This document shows positions 16,392 through 28,125 of a stretch of DNA of 64,000 nt, piece by piece. Under the pieces are notes generated by a model. It was not told where the DNA came from, ran no database searches, and saw nothing but the letters and a program-made list of their open reading frames with translations. The DNA is from Albidovulum sp. (GTDB taxonomy: Bacteria > Pseudomonadota > Alphaproteobacteria > Rhodobacterales > Rhodobacteraceae), in NCBI GenBank assembly GCA_030837785.1, contig JAUQYA010000154.1, positions 1 to 64,000 on the forward strand, written 5' to 3'. Each line of letters begins with the position of its first letter. The first letter of the stretch is position 1. Both the position numbers and the translations under genes were made by a program.

Positions 16392-17379
16392 CGGCGGACT
16401 TCGTCGCCTCGAACCCGAGGGAGGCCGGGTCGAACTCGTAATGCGCGCCGCAGAACTGGCAGTCGGCGGTGACGATGCCCTCGTCGGTGGTCATGTGGCG
16501 TATGTCTTTCGCCGAGTAGATCGAGAGCGATTCGCGCACCCGTTCTTCCGAGCACGAGCAGCCGAAATGCACCGCCTGCGCATCGAACACCCGAGGACCC
16601 TCCTCGTGAAACAGGCGCACGAGGAGATCGGTCGGTGTCACGTTGGGACCGATCAGTTCCAGCTCCTCGACCGTGTCGAGCAGCAGATTGGAACGCGCCC
16701 AGTTCTCGCCCTCTTCGCCGTCGAGAATATCGTCGGCCGCCAGAAGCCCGCCCTCGCCGCTGCCGCCTTCCTTCGCCACGAAGGGAGATGCCTTTGGCAT
16801 GTGCTGCAACATCACGCCCCCGGCGCGCCAGGATTCCGCCCCGCCCGGCAGGGTCGAGCGGCCGAAGCTCAGCGCAAAGCGCGTCGGCAACTGTTCGGAT
16901 TGCGCGAAATATGTCTCTGCACAGGCCGAAAGCGATCCGCCGGCCAAGGGCGTGATGCCCCGGTACGGTGTCGTCCCCGACCCTTGGTCGATCAGCACCG
17001 CAAGATAGCCGCCGCCAACCTGCGGAAAGCCGGGCGCGTCGGTATCGAGCCTTTCGGGATCGTAGGATGCCCAGGCGCGCATCCGGGCGCTGCCGCCCTC
17101 GGCCGAAGGCGCATAGTAGTCCGTCGCGATGATCCTTATCGGCCCGTCACCCCGGATCTGGAGCGACAGCTTCCACCTCAGCTTGATCGTCTGGCCGATC
17201 AGCGCGGTGAGCAACGCGGCCTCGGCCACCAGGGCCTCGACGACGGACGGATAGCGATGCTGCGCGAGAATGCGGTCGAGCACGCCGTCAAGCCGCGCCA
17301 CGCGGCCACGGATATCGGAGCGATCAAGCTGAAACGGAAGGACAGTATCGTCCCAGGCGATCTGCGACAGGCTTGTCAT
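16378..17379 (-). CDS. hslO: Hsp33 redox-regulated molecular chaperone
   Basis: A 333-residue Hsp33 chaperone that becomes an active holdase under oxidative stress. The four zinc-binding cysteines are present as GCSCSEE (C274, C276) and CQFC (C307, C310). The N-terminal part (PFQLDRSDIRGRVARLD) is canonical. It is longer than E. coli Hsp33 (292), as is usual in alphaproteobacteria. It heads the hslO-nudL-cca operon. The upstream 76 bases separate it from a divergent Nudix gene. Confidence 0.95.
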   Translation of the reverse strand: MTSLSQIAWDDTVLPFQLDRSDIRGRVARLDGVLDRILAQHRYPSVVEALVAEAALLTALIGQTIKLRWKLSLQIRGDGPIRIIATDYYAPSAEGGSARMRAWASYDPERLDTDAPGFPQVGGGYLAVLIDQGSGTTPYRGITPLAGGSLSACAETYFAQSEQLPTRFALSFGRSTLPGGAESWRAGGVMLQHMPKASPFVAKEGGSGEGGLLAADDILDGEEGENWARSNLLLDTVEELELIGPNVTPTDLLVRLFHEEGPRVFDAQAVHFGCSCSEERVRESLSIYSAKDIRHMTTDEGIVTADCQFCGAHYEFDPASLGFEATKSADDVA

Positions 17380-17455
17380 GGGGGTTTCCTCGGCGCTTGC
17401 GCCCTGCCATACCGCGTGAATATGGGAACGACAACCGGAACACCAAGGGGACGCG

Positions 17456-17896
17456 ATGATCAGACGGTTCGGTGAACCGCTGGTGCGGGGGCAGAGCTAC
17501 CGGCTCCGGCACGGCGTCTATGCCGTTCTGCTGCTCGGGCGCGAGGTGCTTCTGACCCATCAGGCAGAGCCCGAACCGGAGTTCCAGTTGCCGGGCGGCG
17601 GGATCGACCCGGGAGAATCGCCGCTTCGCGCCCTGCACCGCGAAGTCATGGAGGAAACCGGCTGGTCGATCGCCGCGCCGCGCCGGATCGGGGCATTCCG
17701 TCGATTCGCCTATATGCCGGAGTATGACCGCTGGGCCGAGAAGCTCTGCACCATCTACACGGCGCGCCCGGTGCGGCGGCTTGGCCCGCCCTCCGAGCCG
17801 GGCCACGACGCGATCTGGATGCCGATCGAAGCGGCCTACCGCCTTCTCGGCAATGCCGGCGACCGGCACTTCGCAATTGCGATGGCGCGGATCTGA
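17456..17896 (+). CDS. Nudix hydrolase
   Basis: A 146-residue Nudix protein. The box GGGIDPGESPLRALHREVMEETGW (residues 47-70, read in two parts) has all canonical residues. The N-terminal MIRRFGEPLVRGQSYRLRHG and strand VYAVLLLGREVLLTHQ place it in the small Nudix group found near hslO in Rhodobacteraceae. The substrate is unknown; candidates are oxidised or damaged nucleotides. It is divergent from hslO. Confidence 0.9.
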   Translation: MIRRFGEPLVRGQSYRLRHGVYAVLLLGREVLLTHQAEPEPEFQLPGGGIDPGESPLRALHREVMEETGWSIAAPRRIGAFRRFAYMPEYDRWAEKLCTIYTARPVRRLGPPSEPGHDAIWMPIEAAYRLLGNAGDRHFAIAMARI

Positions 17897-17948
17897 CGCG
17901 GCGGAGCTTTGCTAGGCTACGCGCGTCCCGGGACGGCGGCGCATTACC

Positions 17949-19223
17949 TCAGGTGCCTGCAAATTCGAGCACGATCGCGGACACGTCGTCGTCCAGGCCC
18001 GCGCCCGGTGTCATCTCCTGGCTGAGCCGCCAGAACAGGTCGTCGAGATATTCGCCGCCACCGCATGCGGCAAGGCCGGCGAGACGCACCAGCCCGTCGG
18101 CGCCGAGCATCTCGCCGTCCTTCATCGGGCATTCGGTGAAACCGTCGCTGTAAAGGAGGATGCGGTCGCCAGGTTCCAGAACGACCTCGAACTCCTGCCA
18201 GCTGGCTTCGGCGAACATCCCGATCGGCATACCGCCCTCACCCAGGAACTCGGCCGAACCGTCGGCACGCAGAATGAGCGGGTGGGGATGGCCGCATTGC
18301 ACCATGCGGACCGACCCCGTGAACAGGTCGGCGACACCGTAGACCATGGTGAAATACTCGTCGATCCCGGTGTCGGCGGTCATGCGCGCGTTCAGGGCCG
18401 CCACGACATCCGATGGCCTTCGAAGCCCGTAGAAATGCCACTGCCGCTGCTCCATCGCCACATTCTGCGAGAAATTCGACGGCGACAGATAGCTGGCGAG
18501 CCGGGCCGTCAGCAACGCCGCGGTGATGCCGTGGCCGGAGACGTCGAGGCTGTAGAAACCGACCTGGTTGAACCCCGGGGTGAAAAGGCCGACCAGGTCT
18601 CCTCCGATATGGCCGCTGGGCTTGAGAAGGAGGCCGAATCGCGATGGTCCGAAGCGCTTCGTACGCTCCGGCACAAGCGATTCCTGGATCTTCTTGGCCT
18701 GCATCAGATCCCGGTTGATGGAATCGTAAAGGCCCTGCAGTTCGTCCAGCGCCGATGACAGGAGACGGTTCTTGTCCGTCAGCTCCCTTTCCATCCGCAG
18801 GATGCGTTCGCCGGCGGCGATGCGGGCACGCAGCTCGTCACCGCTGACCGGCTTGATGAGGAAATCATCCGCCCCGCCCTCGAGACCACGGGCAATTTCG
18901 GCGGTTTCCGTCTTGGACGTGAGCAGGATGAAGTAGACGTAGTGCGCAGCGACGCGCGCGCGCAGTTGCTGGCAGAACTCGATCCCGGTCATTCCGGGCA
19001 TCATCCAGTCGGAAATCACAAGATCGGGCGGCTCACGGTCGCACAGCTGCAACGCTTCCTCCGCCGTCCCCGCCTCCACGACCGCGTAGCCGGATCGGGC
19101 GAGCTGCGTGGACAGGATCTTCCGCTGCATCCGGCTATCGTCGACGACCAGGACACGCCGAACCGCCCGGGGGCGTTCGCCCGGCGTTCGCCCGCCATCC
19201 GTCTGCACCGCCGCCTTGATCAT
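17949..19223 (-). CDS. response regulator fused to a PP2C-type (SpoIIE/RsbU-like) phosphatase
   Basis: A 424-residue protein. A receiver domain lies at about 20-140 with acidic pocket D28/D29, phospho-acceptor D72 (SDWMMPGMTG) and K124 (FLIKP). A helical, probably coiled-coil linker (MERELTDKNRLLSSALDELQ, about 145-180) leads to a PP2C/SpoIIE domain with GGDLVGL, LDVSGHGITAALLTA and the final DDDVSAIVLEF. Such proteins dephosphorylate anti-anti-sigma factors in partner-switching pathways when the receiver is phosphorylated. It is divergent from an Hpt-domain gene 146 bases away. ATG 19223 is the first start that leaves the receiver intact without entering the neighbour. Confidence 0.93.
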   Translation of the reverse strand: MIKAAVQTDGGRTPGERPRAVRRVLVVDDSRMQRKILSTQLARSGYAVVEAGTAEEALQLCDREPPDLVISDWMMPGMTGIEFCQQLRARVAAHYVYFILLTSKTETAEIARGLEGGADDFLIKPVSGDELRARIAAGERILRMERELTDKNRLLSSALDELQGLYDSINRDLMQAKKIQESLVPERTKRFGPSRFGLLLKPSGHIGGDLVGLFTPGFNQVGFYSLDVSGHGITAALLTARLASYLSPSNFSQNVAMEQRQWHFYGLRRPSDVVAALNARMTADTGIDEYFTMVYGVADLFTGSVRMVQCGHPHPLILRADGSAEFLGEGGMPIGMFAEASWQEFEVVLEPGDRILLYSDGFTECPMKDGEMLGADGLVRLAGLAACGGGEYLDDLFWRLSQEMTPGAGLDDDVSAIVLEFAGT

Positions 19224-19369
19224 TGCCGTCCAAACAACTCCGCGATTCCGTCCATTTAGCGGCGGCAAAGTTAACGGCTGCTGAAGCCCTGCCCGGCACC
19301 GATCCGGGGCGCGGATTAACCGGCCGGAAACGCACCGGGCATATGCTTTTCCGTGCCAAGGGGTGGCAC

Positions 19370-19732
19370 ATGGTGGAAAAGATGATGATTGATTGGCAAC
19401 GCGCAAACGAACTGCGCACCGAGATCGGACGCGAAGGCTTCGCCGAGGTCGTGGACCTTTTTCTGGACGAGGTGGAAGGCGTCGTCCTTCGGTTGAAGAC
19501 CCGGCCGGAACCGGCACGCTACGAAGCCGACCTGCACTTTCTCAAGGGCGGGGCCTGGAACCTCGGCTTTGCCGAGTTCGGCGCCCTCTGTCAGGATGGG
19601 GAACGCAAGGCCGCCGCGGGCGACACATCACAGATCGACGTGGCCCGGGTCGTGGAGGCCTATTTCATCTCGAAGGACGAATTCCTCGCGGGGCTTTCCG
19701 ATCTGGCGCGGATGCCGGCCAGCGCAGCCTGA
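19370..19732 (+). CDS. Hpt (histidine phosphotransfer) domain protein
   Basis: A 120-residue free-standing Hpt protein. The phosphorylatable histidine is H56 in DLHFLKGGAWNLGF, the classic HxxKGxAxxxG pattern. The rest is an all-helical bundle. ATG 19370 (MVEKMMIDWQ) has AAGGGG at a good distance. It should pass phosphate between a hybrid kinase and a receiver; the divergent response-regulator phosphatase is the obvious partner. No histidine kinase lies in the window. Confidence 0.9.
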   Translation: MVEKMMIDWQRANELRTEIGREGFAEVVDLFLDEVEGVVLRLKTRPEPARYEADLHFLKGGAWNLGFAEFGALCQDGERKAAAGDTSQIDVARVVEAYFISKDEFLAGLSDLARMPASAA

Positions 19733-19740
19733 GCCCCGCG

Positions 19741-20988
19741 TCAGACCAGGAATTCGGCAAGTGCCTCGTCGTCGGTGATATCGCGATAGGCAAAGGCCGC
19801 GTCGTCCATCTTCCGCGTGAAGTCCGCGAAGTTGGCGGCGGCCTTCGTCTCTATCCCGATCAGGACCGAACCGAAGTTGCGCGCCGATTTCTTGAGATAC
19901 TCGAACCGGGCGATGTCGTCGTCCGGGCCGAGCATGGCAAGGAATTCGCGCAACGCCCCCGGCCGCTGCGGCATCCGCAGGATGAAATATTTCTTCAGTC
20001 CGGCATAGCGCTGGGCGCGCTCCCGGACCTCCGGCAGGCGTTCGAAATCGAAGTTGCCGCCAGAGGTGACGCAGACCACGCTGCGCCCTCGGATCACTTC
20101 GGCAAGCTCGGGCAGCGCATCGACCGACAATGCCCCGGCAGGCTCCAGAACGATTCCCTCGACATTCAGCATCTCGAGCATGGTGATGCAGATCCGGTCT
20201 TCGGGAGCGGCGATGATGTCCCTTGCCGCGATACGCTTGAGCCGGGCAAACGGCTTCGCGCCGATCCGCGCCACGGCGGCACCATCGACGAAACTGTTCA
20301 CCCGCCTCAAGGTGACGGGCTCTCCGGCTGCCACGGCCGCGGCAAGACTCGCGCCGCCGAGTGGCTCGACGAACCGGAACTCCGTCGCGGGGGCGGCTTC
20401 GGCAAAGACGCTCGTCACGCCCGCGGCCAGCCCGCCTCCGCCAACGGGCAGGATCACCAGATCCGGCGGCACAGGCAGCTGATCGAGGATCTCGACGGCG
20501 ACGCTCGCCTGCCCCTCGATCACATCCGCATCGTCGAAGGGCGACAGGAACCGCGCACCCGCCTCATCGCAGAAGCTCTGCGCGGCGGCGAGCGTCCGGT
20601 CGAAATAGTCTCCGACAAGGCGAATTTCGACACTGTCGCCGCCGAACATGCGCGTCTTGTCGATCTTCTGCTGGGGCGTCGTCACTGGCATGAAGATCGT
20701 CCCCCGCACCCCGAAGTGGCGGCAGGCATAGGCCATGCCCTGCGCGTGGTTGCCGGCACTCGCGCAGACGAAATGGCCCTGTGAGGGGTCGGTTGCGCGC
20801 ACCCGCTGCATCGCGGTGAAGGCGCCGCGCAGCTTGTAGCTGCGCACCGGTGTCAGGTCTTCGCGCTTGAGCCAGATCTCGGCGCCGTAGCGGGCCGACA
20901 GATGATCGTTCCGCTGAAGCGGGGTTGCGGGGAAAAGCCCGCGGAGGGCCTCGGTGGCGGAACGGGCGGCGGCAAGAAATCGGCTCAT
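19741..20988 (-). CDS. ilvA: threonine ammonia-lyase (threonine dehydratase)
   Basis: A 415-residue PLP enzyme converting threonine to 2-oxobutyrate for isoleucine synthesis. The PLP lysine is K52 in RSYKLRGAF. A glycine-rich phosphate loop (PVGGGGLAAG) follows. The C-terminal 90 residues (FILRMPQRPGALREFLAML) form a single ACT-like regulatory domain, the short biosynthetic type rather than the double-ACT E. coli form. Start ATG 20988 has AGGAAC directly upstream. Its stop faces the Hpt gene stop 8 bases away. Confidence 0.94.
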   Translation of the reverse strand: MSRFLAAARSATEALRGLFPATPLQRNDHLSARYGAEIWLKREDLTPVRSYKLRGAFTAMQRVRATDPSQGHFVCASAGNHAQGMAYACRHFGVRGTIFMPVTTPQQKIDKTRMFGGDSVEIRLVGDYFDRTLAAAQSFCDEAGARFLSPFDDADVIEGQASVAVEILDQLPVPPDLVILPVGGGGLAAGVTSVFAEAAPATEFRFVEPLGGASLAAAVAAGEPVTLRRVNSFVDGAAVARIGAKPFARLKRIAARDIIAAPEDRICITMLEMLNVEGIVLEPAGALSVDALPELAEVIRGRSVVCVTSGGNFDFERLPEVRERAQRYAGLKKYFILRMPQRPGALREFLAMLGPDDDIARFEYLKKSARNFGSVLIGIETKAAANFADFTRKMDDAAFAYRDITDDEALAEFLV

Positions 20989-21148
20989 GTTCCTGCAATG
21001 GCGCAACCTGCCCAGGGACGCAAGGCCGCCGAGGGTATCGGGCGGCCGCCCCGAAGCCGCCGCCGGGGCCGCCGGGCACGATCTCAGCGTTCTTGCCCTC
21101 GGCCCCCTTTCCCGCTAATCGCCTGCGAAACCCGGACGGAGCCGATCC

Positions 21149-22375
21149 ATGCAGAAGCCGAAGAAAGTCGTCCTTGCCTATTCCGGCGGTCTCGACACCT
21201 CGATCATCCTGAAATGGCTGCAGACCGAATATGGCTGCGAGGTGGTGACCTTCACCGCCGACCTTGGCCAGGGCGAGGAGCTGGAGCCGGCGCGGGCCAA
21301 GGCGATCATGCTCGGGATCAGGCCGGAGAACATCCACGTCGTCGACGTCCGCGAGGAATTCGTGTGCGACTTCGTCTTCCCGATGTTCCGGGCGAACGCG
21401 CTTTACGAAGGGCTCTACCTTCTCGGCACCTCGATCGCGCGGCCGCTGATCTCCAAGCATCTGGTCGAGATCGCCCACGAGCACGGCGCCGATGCGGTGG
21501 CCCACGGCGCCACCGGCAAAGGCAACGACCAGGTCCGGTTCGAGCTTTCCGCCGCAGCGCTCGACCCCTCGATCCGGGTCATCGCGCCTTGGCGGTTGTG
21601 GGACCTGACCAGCCGGACCAGGCTTCTGGAGTTTGCCGAGGCGAACCAGATTCCCATCGCCAAGGACAAGCGCGGCGAAGCACCGTTCTCGGTCGACGCC
21701 AACCTTCTGCACACATCCTCGGAGGGACGCGTGCTGGAAGACCCGGCGCAGGAATTCCCCGACTATGTGCTGCAGCGCGTCGTGCCTGTGGAGCAGGCTC
21801 CCGATACGCCCGAAATGGTCGAGATCGCCTTCGAGAAAGGCGATGCGGTGGCCGTCGATGGTGTGGCCATGTCACCCGCCACGATTCTGACGAGGCTGAA
21901 CGAGCTTGGCTCGAAACACGGTATCGGCGTGCTCGACCTGGTGGAAAACCGCTTCGTCGGGATGAAGTCGCGCGGCGTCTACGAGACGCCTGGCGGCACC
22001 ATCCTTCTGGAGGCGCATCGCGGCATCGAACAGATAACGCTGGATGCGGGCGCCGGCCACCTGAAGGATTCGATCATGCCGCGCTATGCCGAGCTGATCT
22101 ACAACGGCTTCTGGTTCAGCCCTGAGCGCGAGGCGCTTCAGGCGCTGATCGACAAGACGCAGGAACATGTCACCGGCACCGTGCGGGTGAAGCTCTACAA
22201 GGGCCGCGCCGCGACTGTCGCCCGCTGGTCGGACCATTCGCTCTACAGCGAAAAGCACGTGACCTTCGAGGAAGACGCGGGGGCCTACGACCAGAAGGAT
22301 GCCGAGGGCTTCATCCGGCTGAACGCACTCAGGCTGCGGCTGATCGCGACGCGGAACGCGCGGGTGAAGGGCTGA
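21149..22375 (+). CDS. argG: argininosuccinate synthase
   Basis: A 408-residue enzyme joining citrulline and aspartate with ATP in arginine synthesis. The ATP P-loop AYSGGLDTS lies at 9-17. TGKGNDQVRFEL and the YETPGGTIL region are conserved. Length is standard (400-410). It is divergent from ilvA with 160 bases between, and a GC hairpin follows the stop. It stands as a single gene here. Confidence 0.97.
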   Translation: MQKPKKVVLAYSGGLDTSIILKWLQTEYGCEVVTFTADLGQGEELEPARAKAIMLGIRPENIHVVDVREEFVCDFVFPMFRANALYEGLYLLGTSIARPLISKHLVEIAHEHGADAVAHGATGKGNDQVRFELSAAALDPSIRVIAPWRLWDLTSRTRLLEFAEANQIPIAKDKRGEAPFSVDANLLHTSSEGRVLEDPAQEFPDYVLQRVVPVEQAPDTPEMVEIAFEKGDAVAVDGVAMSPATILTRLNELGSKHGIGVLDLVENRFVGMKSRGVYETPGGTILLEAHRGIEQITLDAGAGHLKDSIMPRYAELIYNGFWFSPEREALQALIDKTQEHVTGTVRVKLYKGRAATVARWSDHSLYSEKHVTFEEDAGAYDQKDAEGFIRLNALRLRLIATRNARVKG

Positions 22376-22379
22376 CCGG

Positions 22380-22396
22380 GCCCGGGCGACCCGGGC
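22380..22396. terminator. GC-rich hairpin between argG and maeB
   Basis: GCCCGGG pairs perfectly with CCCGGGC around a CGA loop, 4 bases after the argG stop. It lacks a T run, so it may act as an mRNA 3' stabiliser or with Rho rather than as an intrinsic terminator. Confidence 0.5.
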
Positions 22397-22417
22397 ATGG
22401 CGTACGGCGCCGTCCGG

Positions 22418-24703
<2,286 letters not shown>

Positions 24704-24834
24704 TTGCTCGGGTTCTCCTTGGGGCGCGCTGCCGTCTTAGCGTTCCCTGCGGCGTGTCACAATGACGAGGATTACCCGCTTTTCCGAACGCTGCCGCTTT
24801 TGTAGGGTCCGGCGGGACCTGAGGGGGAAAGCGC

Positions 24835-27477
24835 GTGTCTGCCGACACCAACGTGACGCCGATGATGGCGCAGTATCTCGAGATCAAGGGGCGCCATCCC
24901 GACGCGCTTCTCTTCTATCGGATGGGCGATTTCTACGAGATGTTCTTTGCCGATGCCGAGGCGGCGGCGGCGGCGCTCGATATTGCGCTGACCAAGCGCG
25001 GCCAGCATCTGGGCGAGGATATCCCGATGTGCGGCGTTCCGGTGCATGCCGCCGAGGGATACCTGCTGACGCTGATCCGCAAGGGCTTTCGCGTCGCGGT
25101 CGCGGAACAGATGGAAGATCCGGCCGAGGCGAGGAAGCGCGGGGCCAAGGCCGTCGTGGCGCGCGACGTGGTGCGGCTGGTGACGCCCGGGACGCTGACC
25201 GAGGAGTCGCTTCTGGAAGCGCGGCGGCACAACTTCCTCGCCGCCTGGGCCGAGGTGCGCGACGAGGCGGCCCTTGCCTGGGCGGACATCTCCACCGGGG
25301 AGGTGCGGGTCTGTCCCTGCCCGCTCAGCCGGCTTTCGCGGGAACTCGCGCGCCTTGCGCCGCGAGAGGTCGTCGTGAGCGAGGCGAGAGAGGCCGATCT
25401 GGCCGGAATCGTGTCTGAATCTGGCGCAGCCCTGACGCCCCTGTCACGCGCCTCCTTCGACAGCGCCGGGGCCGAAAAGCGGCTTTCGGCGCTCTACGAT
25501 GTCGCCTCGCTCGATGCCTTCGGCAGCTTCGGACGCGCCGAATTCTCCGCGCTTGGCGCCATCGTCGACTATCTCGACCTGACCCAGAGGGGAAAGCTGC
25601 CGCTCCTGCGCCCGCCGGTCAAGGAAGTGCCCGGGGGCACGATGCAGATCGACGCGGCCACGCGCCGGAACCTCGAGATCACCCAGAGCCTGTCGGGCGG
25701 CCGCGACGGCTCGCTGGTCGCGGCAATCGACCGCGCCGTCACCGCGGCCGGCGCGCGGCTTCTGGAACGCAGGCTGTCTGCCCCCTCGCGCGAGCTCGGG
25801 GAAATCCGCGCCCGGCTCGAAGCGGTGCGTTTTCTTGCGGAGGACGCGCGTCTTGCCAGCGCACTCCGCGACGATTTGCGCAGGACTCCCGACATCGACC
25901 GGGCGCTCTCGCGCCTCGCGCTCGACCGCGGCGGGCCGCGCGATCTGGCGGCGATCCGCACGGGCCTGGCCGAGGCCGCATCCATCGCCCGGCGGCTGTC
26001 GGGCGACATGCCGGCGCGGTTTTCCGCAGCGGTCCGCGCGCTGGCCGGCCATGAAGAGCTCGCCGCCTCTCTCGAGGCCGCGCTGGTTGCGGACCCGCCG
26101 CTTCTGGTGCGCGACGGCGGATTCATCGCGCCTGGTCATGACGCAGGCCTGGACGAGGCCCGCCAGCTTCGCGACGAAGGCCGCGGCGTCATCGCCCGGA
26201 TGCAGGCCGAATATGTGGCGGAATCCGGAATCCAGAGCCTGAAGATCAGGCACAACAACTTGCTTGGCTATTTCATCGAAACCACGGCGACCCACGCAGA
26301 ACGGATGCTGGCCGCCCCGCTCAACGAAGTCTTCATCCACCGCCAGACGACGGCGAACCAGCTGCGGTTCACCACCCTGGCGCTGTCCGGAATGGAGACG
26401 AAGATCCTCAACGCCGGCAATCTCGCGCTCGAGATCGAGAAGCGGCTCTATGAGGGCCTAAAAGCGCGCGTGCTCCACGCCGCCCCGCGCATCTCCGAGG
26501 CCGCCCGTGCGCTGGCGGAGATTGACCTCACCGCGGCCTTCGCCGATCTCGCGAGAGGCGAGGGCTGGACCGAGCCCCGGGTCGACGACAGCCGCGCCTT
26601 CGAGGTGGAGGGCGGCCGCCACCCGGTCGTGGAACGCGCGCTGACGCGCGCGGGCGAAGCCTTCGTCGCCAACGACTGCAACCTCACCCCGGGCGAAACG
26701 CCCGCGATCTGGCTTCTGACCGGGCCGAACATGGCCGGCAAATCGACCTTCCTGCGGCAGAACGCGCTCATCGCGCTTCTGGCCCAGGCCGGGAGCTTCG
26801 TGCCGGCCCGGAACGCCCATGTCGGGATCGTGAGCCAGCTTTTCAGCCGGGTGGGCGCCGCCGATGACCTTGCCCGCGGGCGCTCCACCTTCATGGTCGA
26901 GATGGTGGAAACTGCCGCCATCCTCAACCAGGCCGACGACCGCGCCTTCGTCATCCTCGACGAGATCGGCCGCGGCACCGCGACCTACGACGGGCTTTCC
27001 ATCGCCTGGGCAACCCTGGAACACCTGCACGAGGTGAACCGGACCCGCGCCCTTTTCGCGACGCACTACCACGAGATGACGGCTCTCGCTGCCAAGCTGA
27101 AAGGGGTGGAGAACGCCACCGTCACCGTGAAGGAGTGGGAAGGCGAGGTCGTCTTCCTGCACGAGGTCAGGAAGGGCGCGGCAGACCGCAGCTACGGCGT
27201 GCAGGTGGCGCGGCTCGCCGGGCTGCCCCCGGCGGTGGTCGAGCGGGCCAGGGTGGTGCTTGAGGCCCTGGAGAAGGGCGAACGCGAGGGCGGCCCACGC
27301 AGGCAGGCGCTGATCGATGACCTGCCGCTGTTCAGCGCCGCGCCTGCCGCATTGCCGAAGCCCGCCAGGGGGCCGTCAAAGCTCGAAGAACGCCTCGCGG
27401 CGCTCCACCCCGACGAGATGACGCCGTTGCAGGCGCTTTCCGCTCTCTACGACCTGAAATCCATTCTCGGCGATTGA
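24835..27477 (+). CDS. mutS: DNA mismatch repair protein MutS
   Basis: An 880-residue mismatch sensor. The N-terminal mismatch-binding motif FYEMF lies near residue 37. The ATPase has Walker A GPNMAGKST (630-638), Walker B VILDEIGRGTATYDG and FATHYHEM. GTG 24835 has GAGGGGGAAA just upstream. The C-terminal segment ALYDLKSIL is the usual tetramerisation/clamp end. It is monocistronic, followed by a GC-rich repeat. Confidence 0.97.
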   Translation: MSADTNVTPMMAQYLEIKGRHPDALLFYRMGDFYEMFFADAEAAAAALDIALTKRGQHLGEDIPMCGVPVHAAEGYLLTLIRKGFRVAVAEQMEDPAEARKRGAKAVVARDVVRLVTPGTLTEESLLEARRHNFLAAWAEVRDEAALAWADISTGEVRVCPCPLSRLSRELARLAPREVVVSEAREADLAGIVSESGAALTPLSRASFDSAGAEKRLSALYDVASLDAFGSFGRAEFSALGAIVDYLDLTQRGKLPLLRPPVKEVPGGTMQIDAATRRNLEITQSLSGGRDGSLVAAIDRAVTAAGARLLERRLSAPSRELGEIRARLEAVRFLAEDARLASALRDDLRRTPDIDRALSRLALDRGGPRDLAAIRTGLAEAASIARRLSGDMPARFSAAVRALAGHEELAASLEAALVADPPLLVRDGGFIAPGHDAGLDEARQLRDEGRGVIARMQAEYVAESGIQSLKIRHNNLLGYFIETTATHAERMLAAPLNEVFIHRQTTANQLRFTTLALSGMETKILNAGNLALEIEKRLYEGLKARVLHAAPRISEAARALAEIDLTAAFADLARGEGWTEPRVDDSRAFEVEGGRHPVVERALTRAGEAFVANDCNLTPGETPAIWLLTGPNMAGKSTFLRQNALIALLAQAGSFVPARNAHVGIVSQLFSRVGAADDLARGRSTFMVEMVETAAILNQADDRAFVILDEIGRGTATYDGLSIAWATLEHLHEVNRTRALFATHYHEMTALAAKLKGVENATVTVKEWEGEVVFLHEVRKGAADRSYGVQVARLAGLPPAVVERARVVLEALEKGEREGGPRRQALIDDLPLFSAAPAALPKPARGPSKLEERLAALHPDEMTPLQALSALYDLKSILGD

Positions 27478-27510
27478 AGAGGCTCCGGGCGCGATCCGCG
27501 TCTTCGTTGC

Positions 27511-27550
27511 GGAAATACCCCACGGGGGTGCGGGGGTGTGAAACCCCCGC
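27511..27550. repeat. two-hairpin GC-rich intergenic element
   Basis: ACCCC/GGGGT and then GCGGGGG (27530-27536) / CCCCCGC (27544-27550) form two adjacent inverted repeats after a GGAAAT lead-in. Only one copy is in the window. Its look is that of the palindromic intergenic elements scattered in Rhodobacteraceae genomes, from memory. It could serve as the mutS/grpE convergent terminator. Confidence 0.5.
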
Positions 27551-27568
27551 TCCGCCCCCGCCGCGGCC

Positions 27569-28117
27569 TCACGACCTCGGGACCGAGCTCACACCCACCT
27601 GCGCGGGCCTGAGGAGCCTTTCGTGCAACGTGAAGCCCGCGGTCATCACCTGGATGATGTCTCCCGCCTTCGTCCCGGGAACCGGGGCCTCGAACATGGC
27701 TTCGTGCATCTGCGGATCGAAGGCGTCGCCGACCTGCGGCGCGACCGGCTGCACGCCATGCCTGCCCAGGGCCGAGATGAGTTCGCGCATCGTCAGTTCG
27801 ACCCCCTCGATCAGCGCCTTCGCGCCCTCGCGCTGGTCGGCCGTCGCGGACTCCAGCGCGCGCTTGAGGTTGTCATAGACCGGCAGGAGATCGCGGGCCA
27901 GCTTCGAGCCGCCATACTGTTCCGCCTCGCGCCGGTCACGCTCGCCACGCTTGCGGATGTTCTCGGCGTCCGCGAGCGCGCGCATGAACCTGTCGCGCAA
28001 TTCGTCCCGTTCGGCGCGTAGCGCCTCCAGTTCGTCGGCCATGACGTCGGTCTCGACGGCTTCGTCGCCGATCTGCGCCTGATCTTCGGCGATTTCGTCC
28101 TTCTTCATCTCGCTCAT
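27569..28117 (-). CDS. grpE: GrpE nucleotide exchange factor
   Basis: A 182-residue co-chaperone that releases ADP from DnaK. A long N-terminal coiled coil (LEALRAERDELRDRFMRALA) is followed by the beta domain with VQPVAPQVGDAFDPQMHEAM and the conserved end GFTLHERLLRPAQVGVS. It is 8 bases downstream of hrcA on the same strand. dnaK and dnaJ are not in the window. Confidence 0.96.
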   Translation of the reverse strand: MSEMKKDEIAEDQAQIGDEAVETDVMADELEALRAERDELRDRFMRALADAENIRKRGERDRREAEQYGGSKLARDLLPVYDNLKRALESATADQREGAKALIEGVELTMRELISALGRHGVQPVAPQVGDAFDPQMHEAMFEAPVPGTKAGDIIQVMTAGFTLHERLLRPAQVGVSSVPRS

Positions 28118-28125
28118 GCGTCTGT

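Noticed and set aside
17926..17937. CGTCCCGGGACG palindrome between convergent genes as a terminator
   Set aside because: Too short and lacks a T run.
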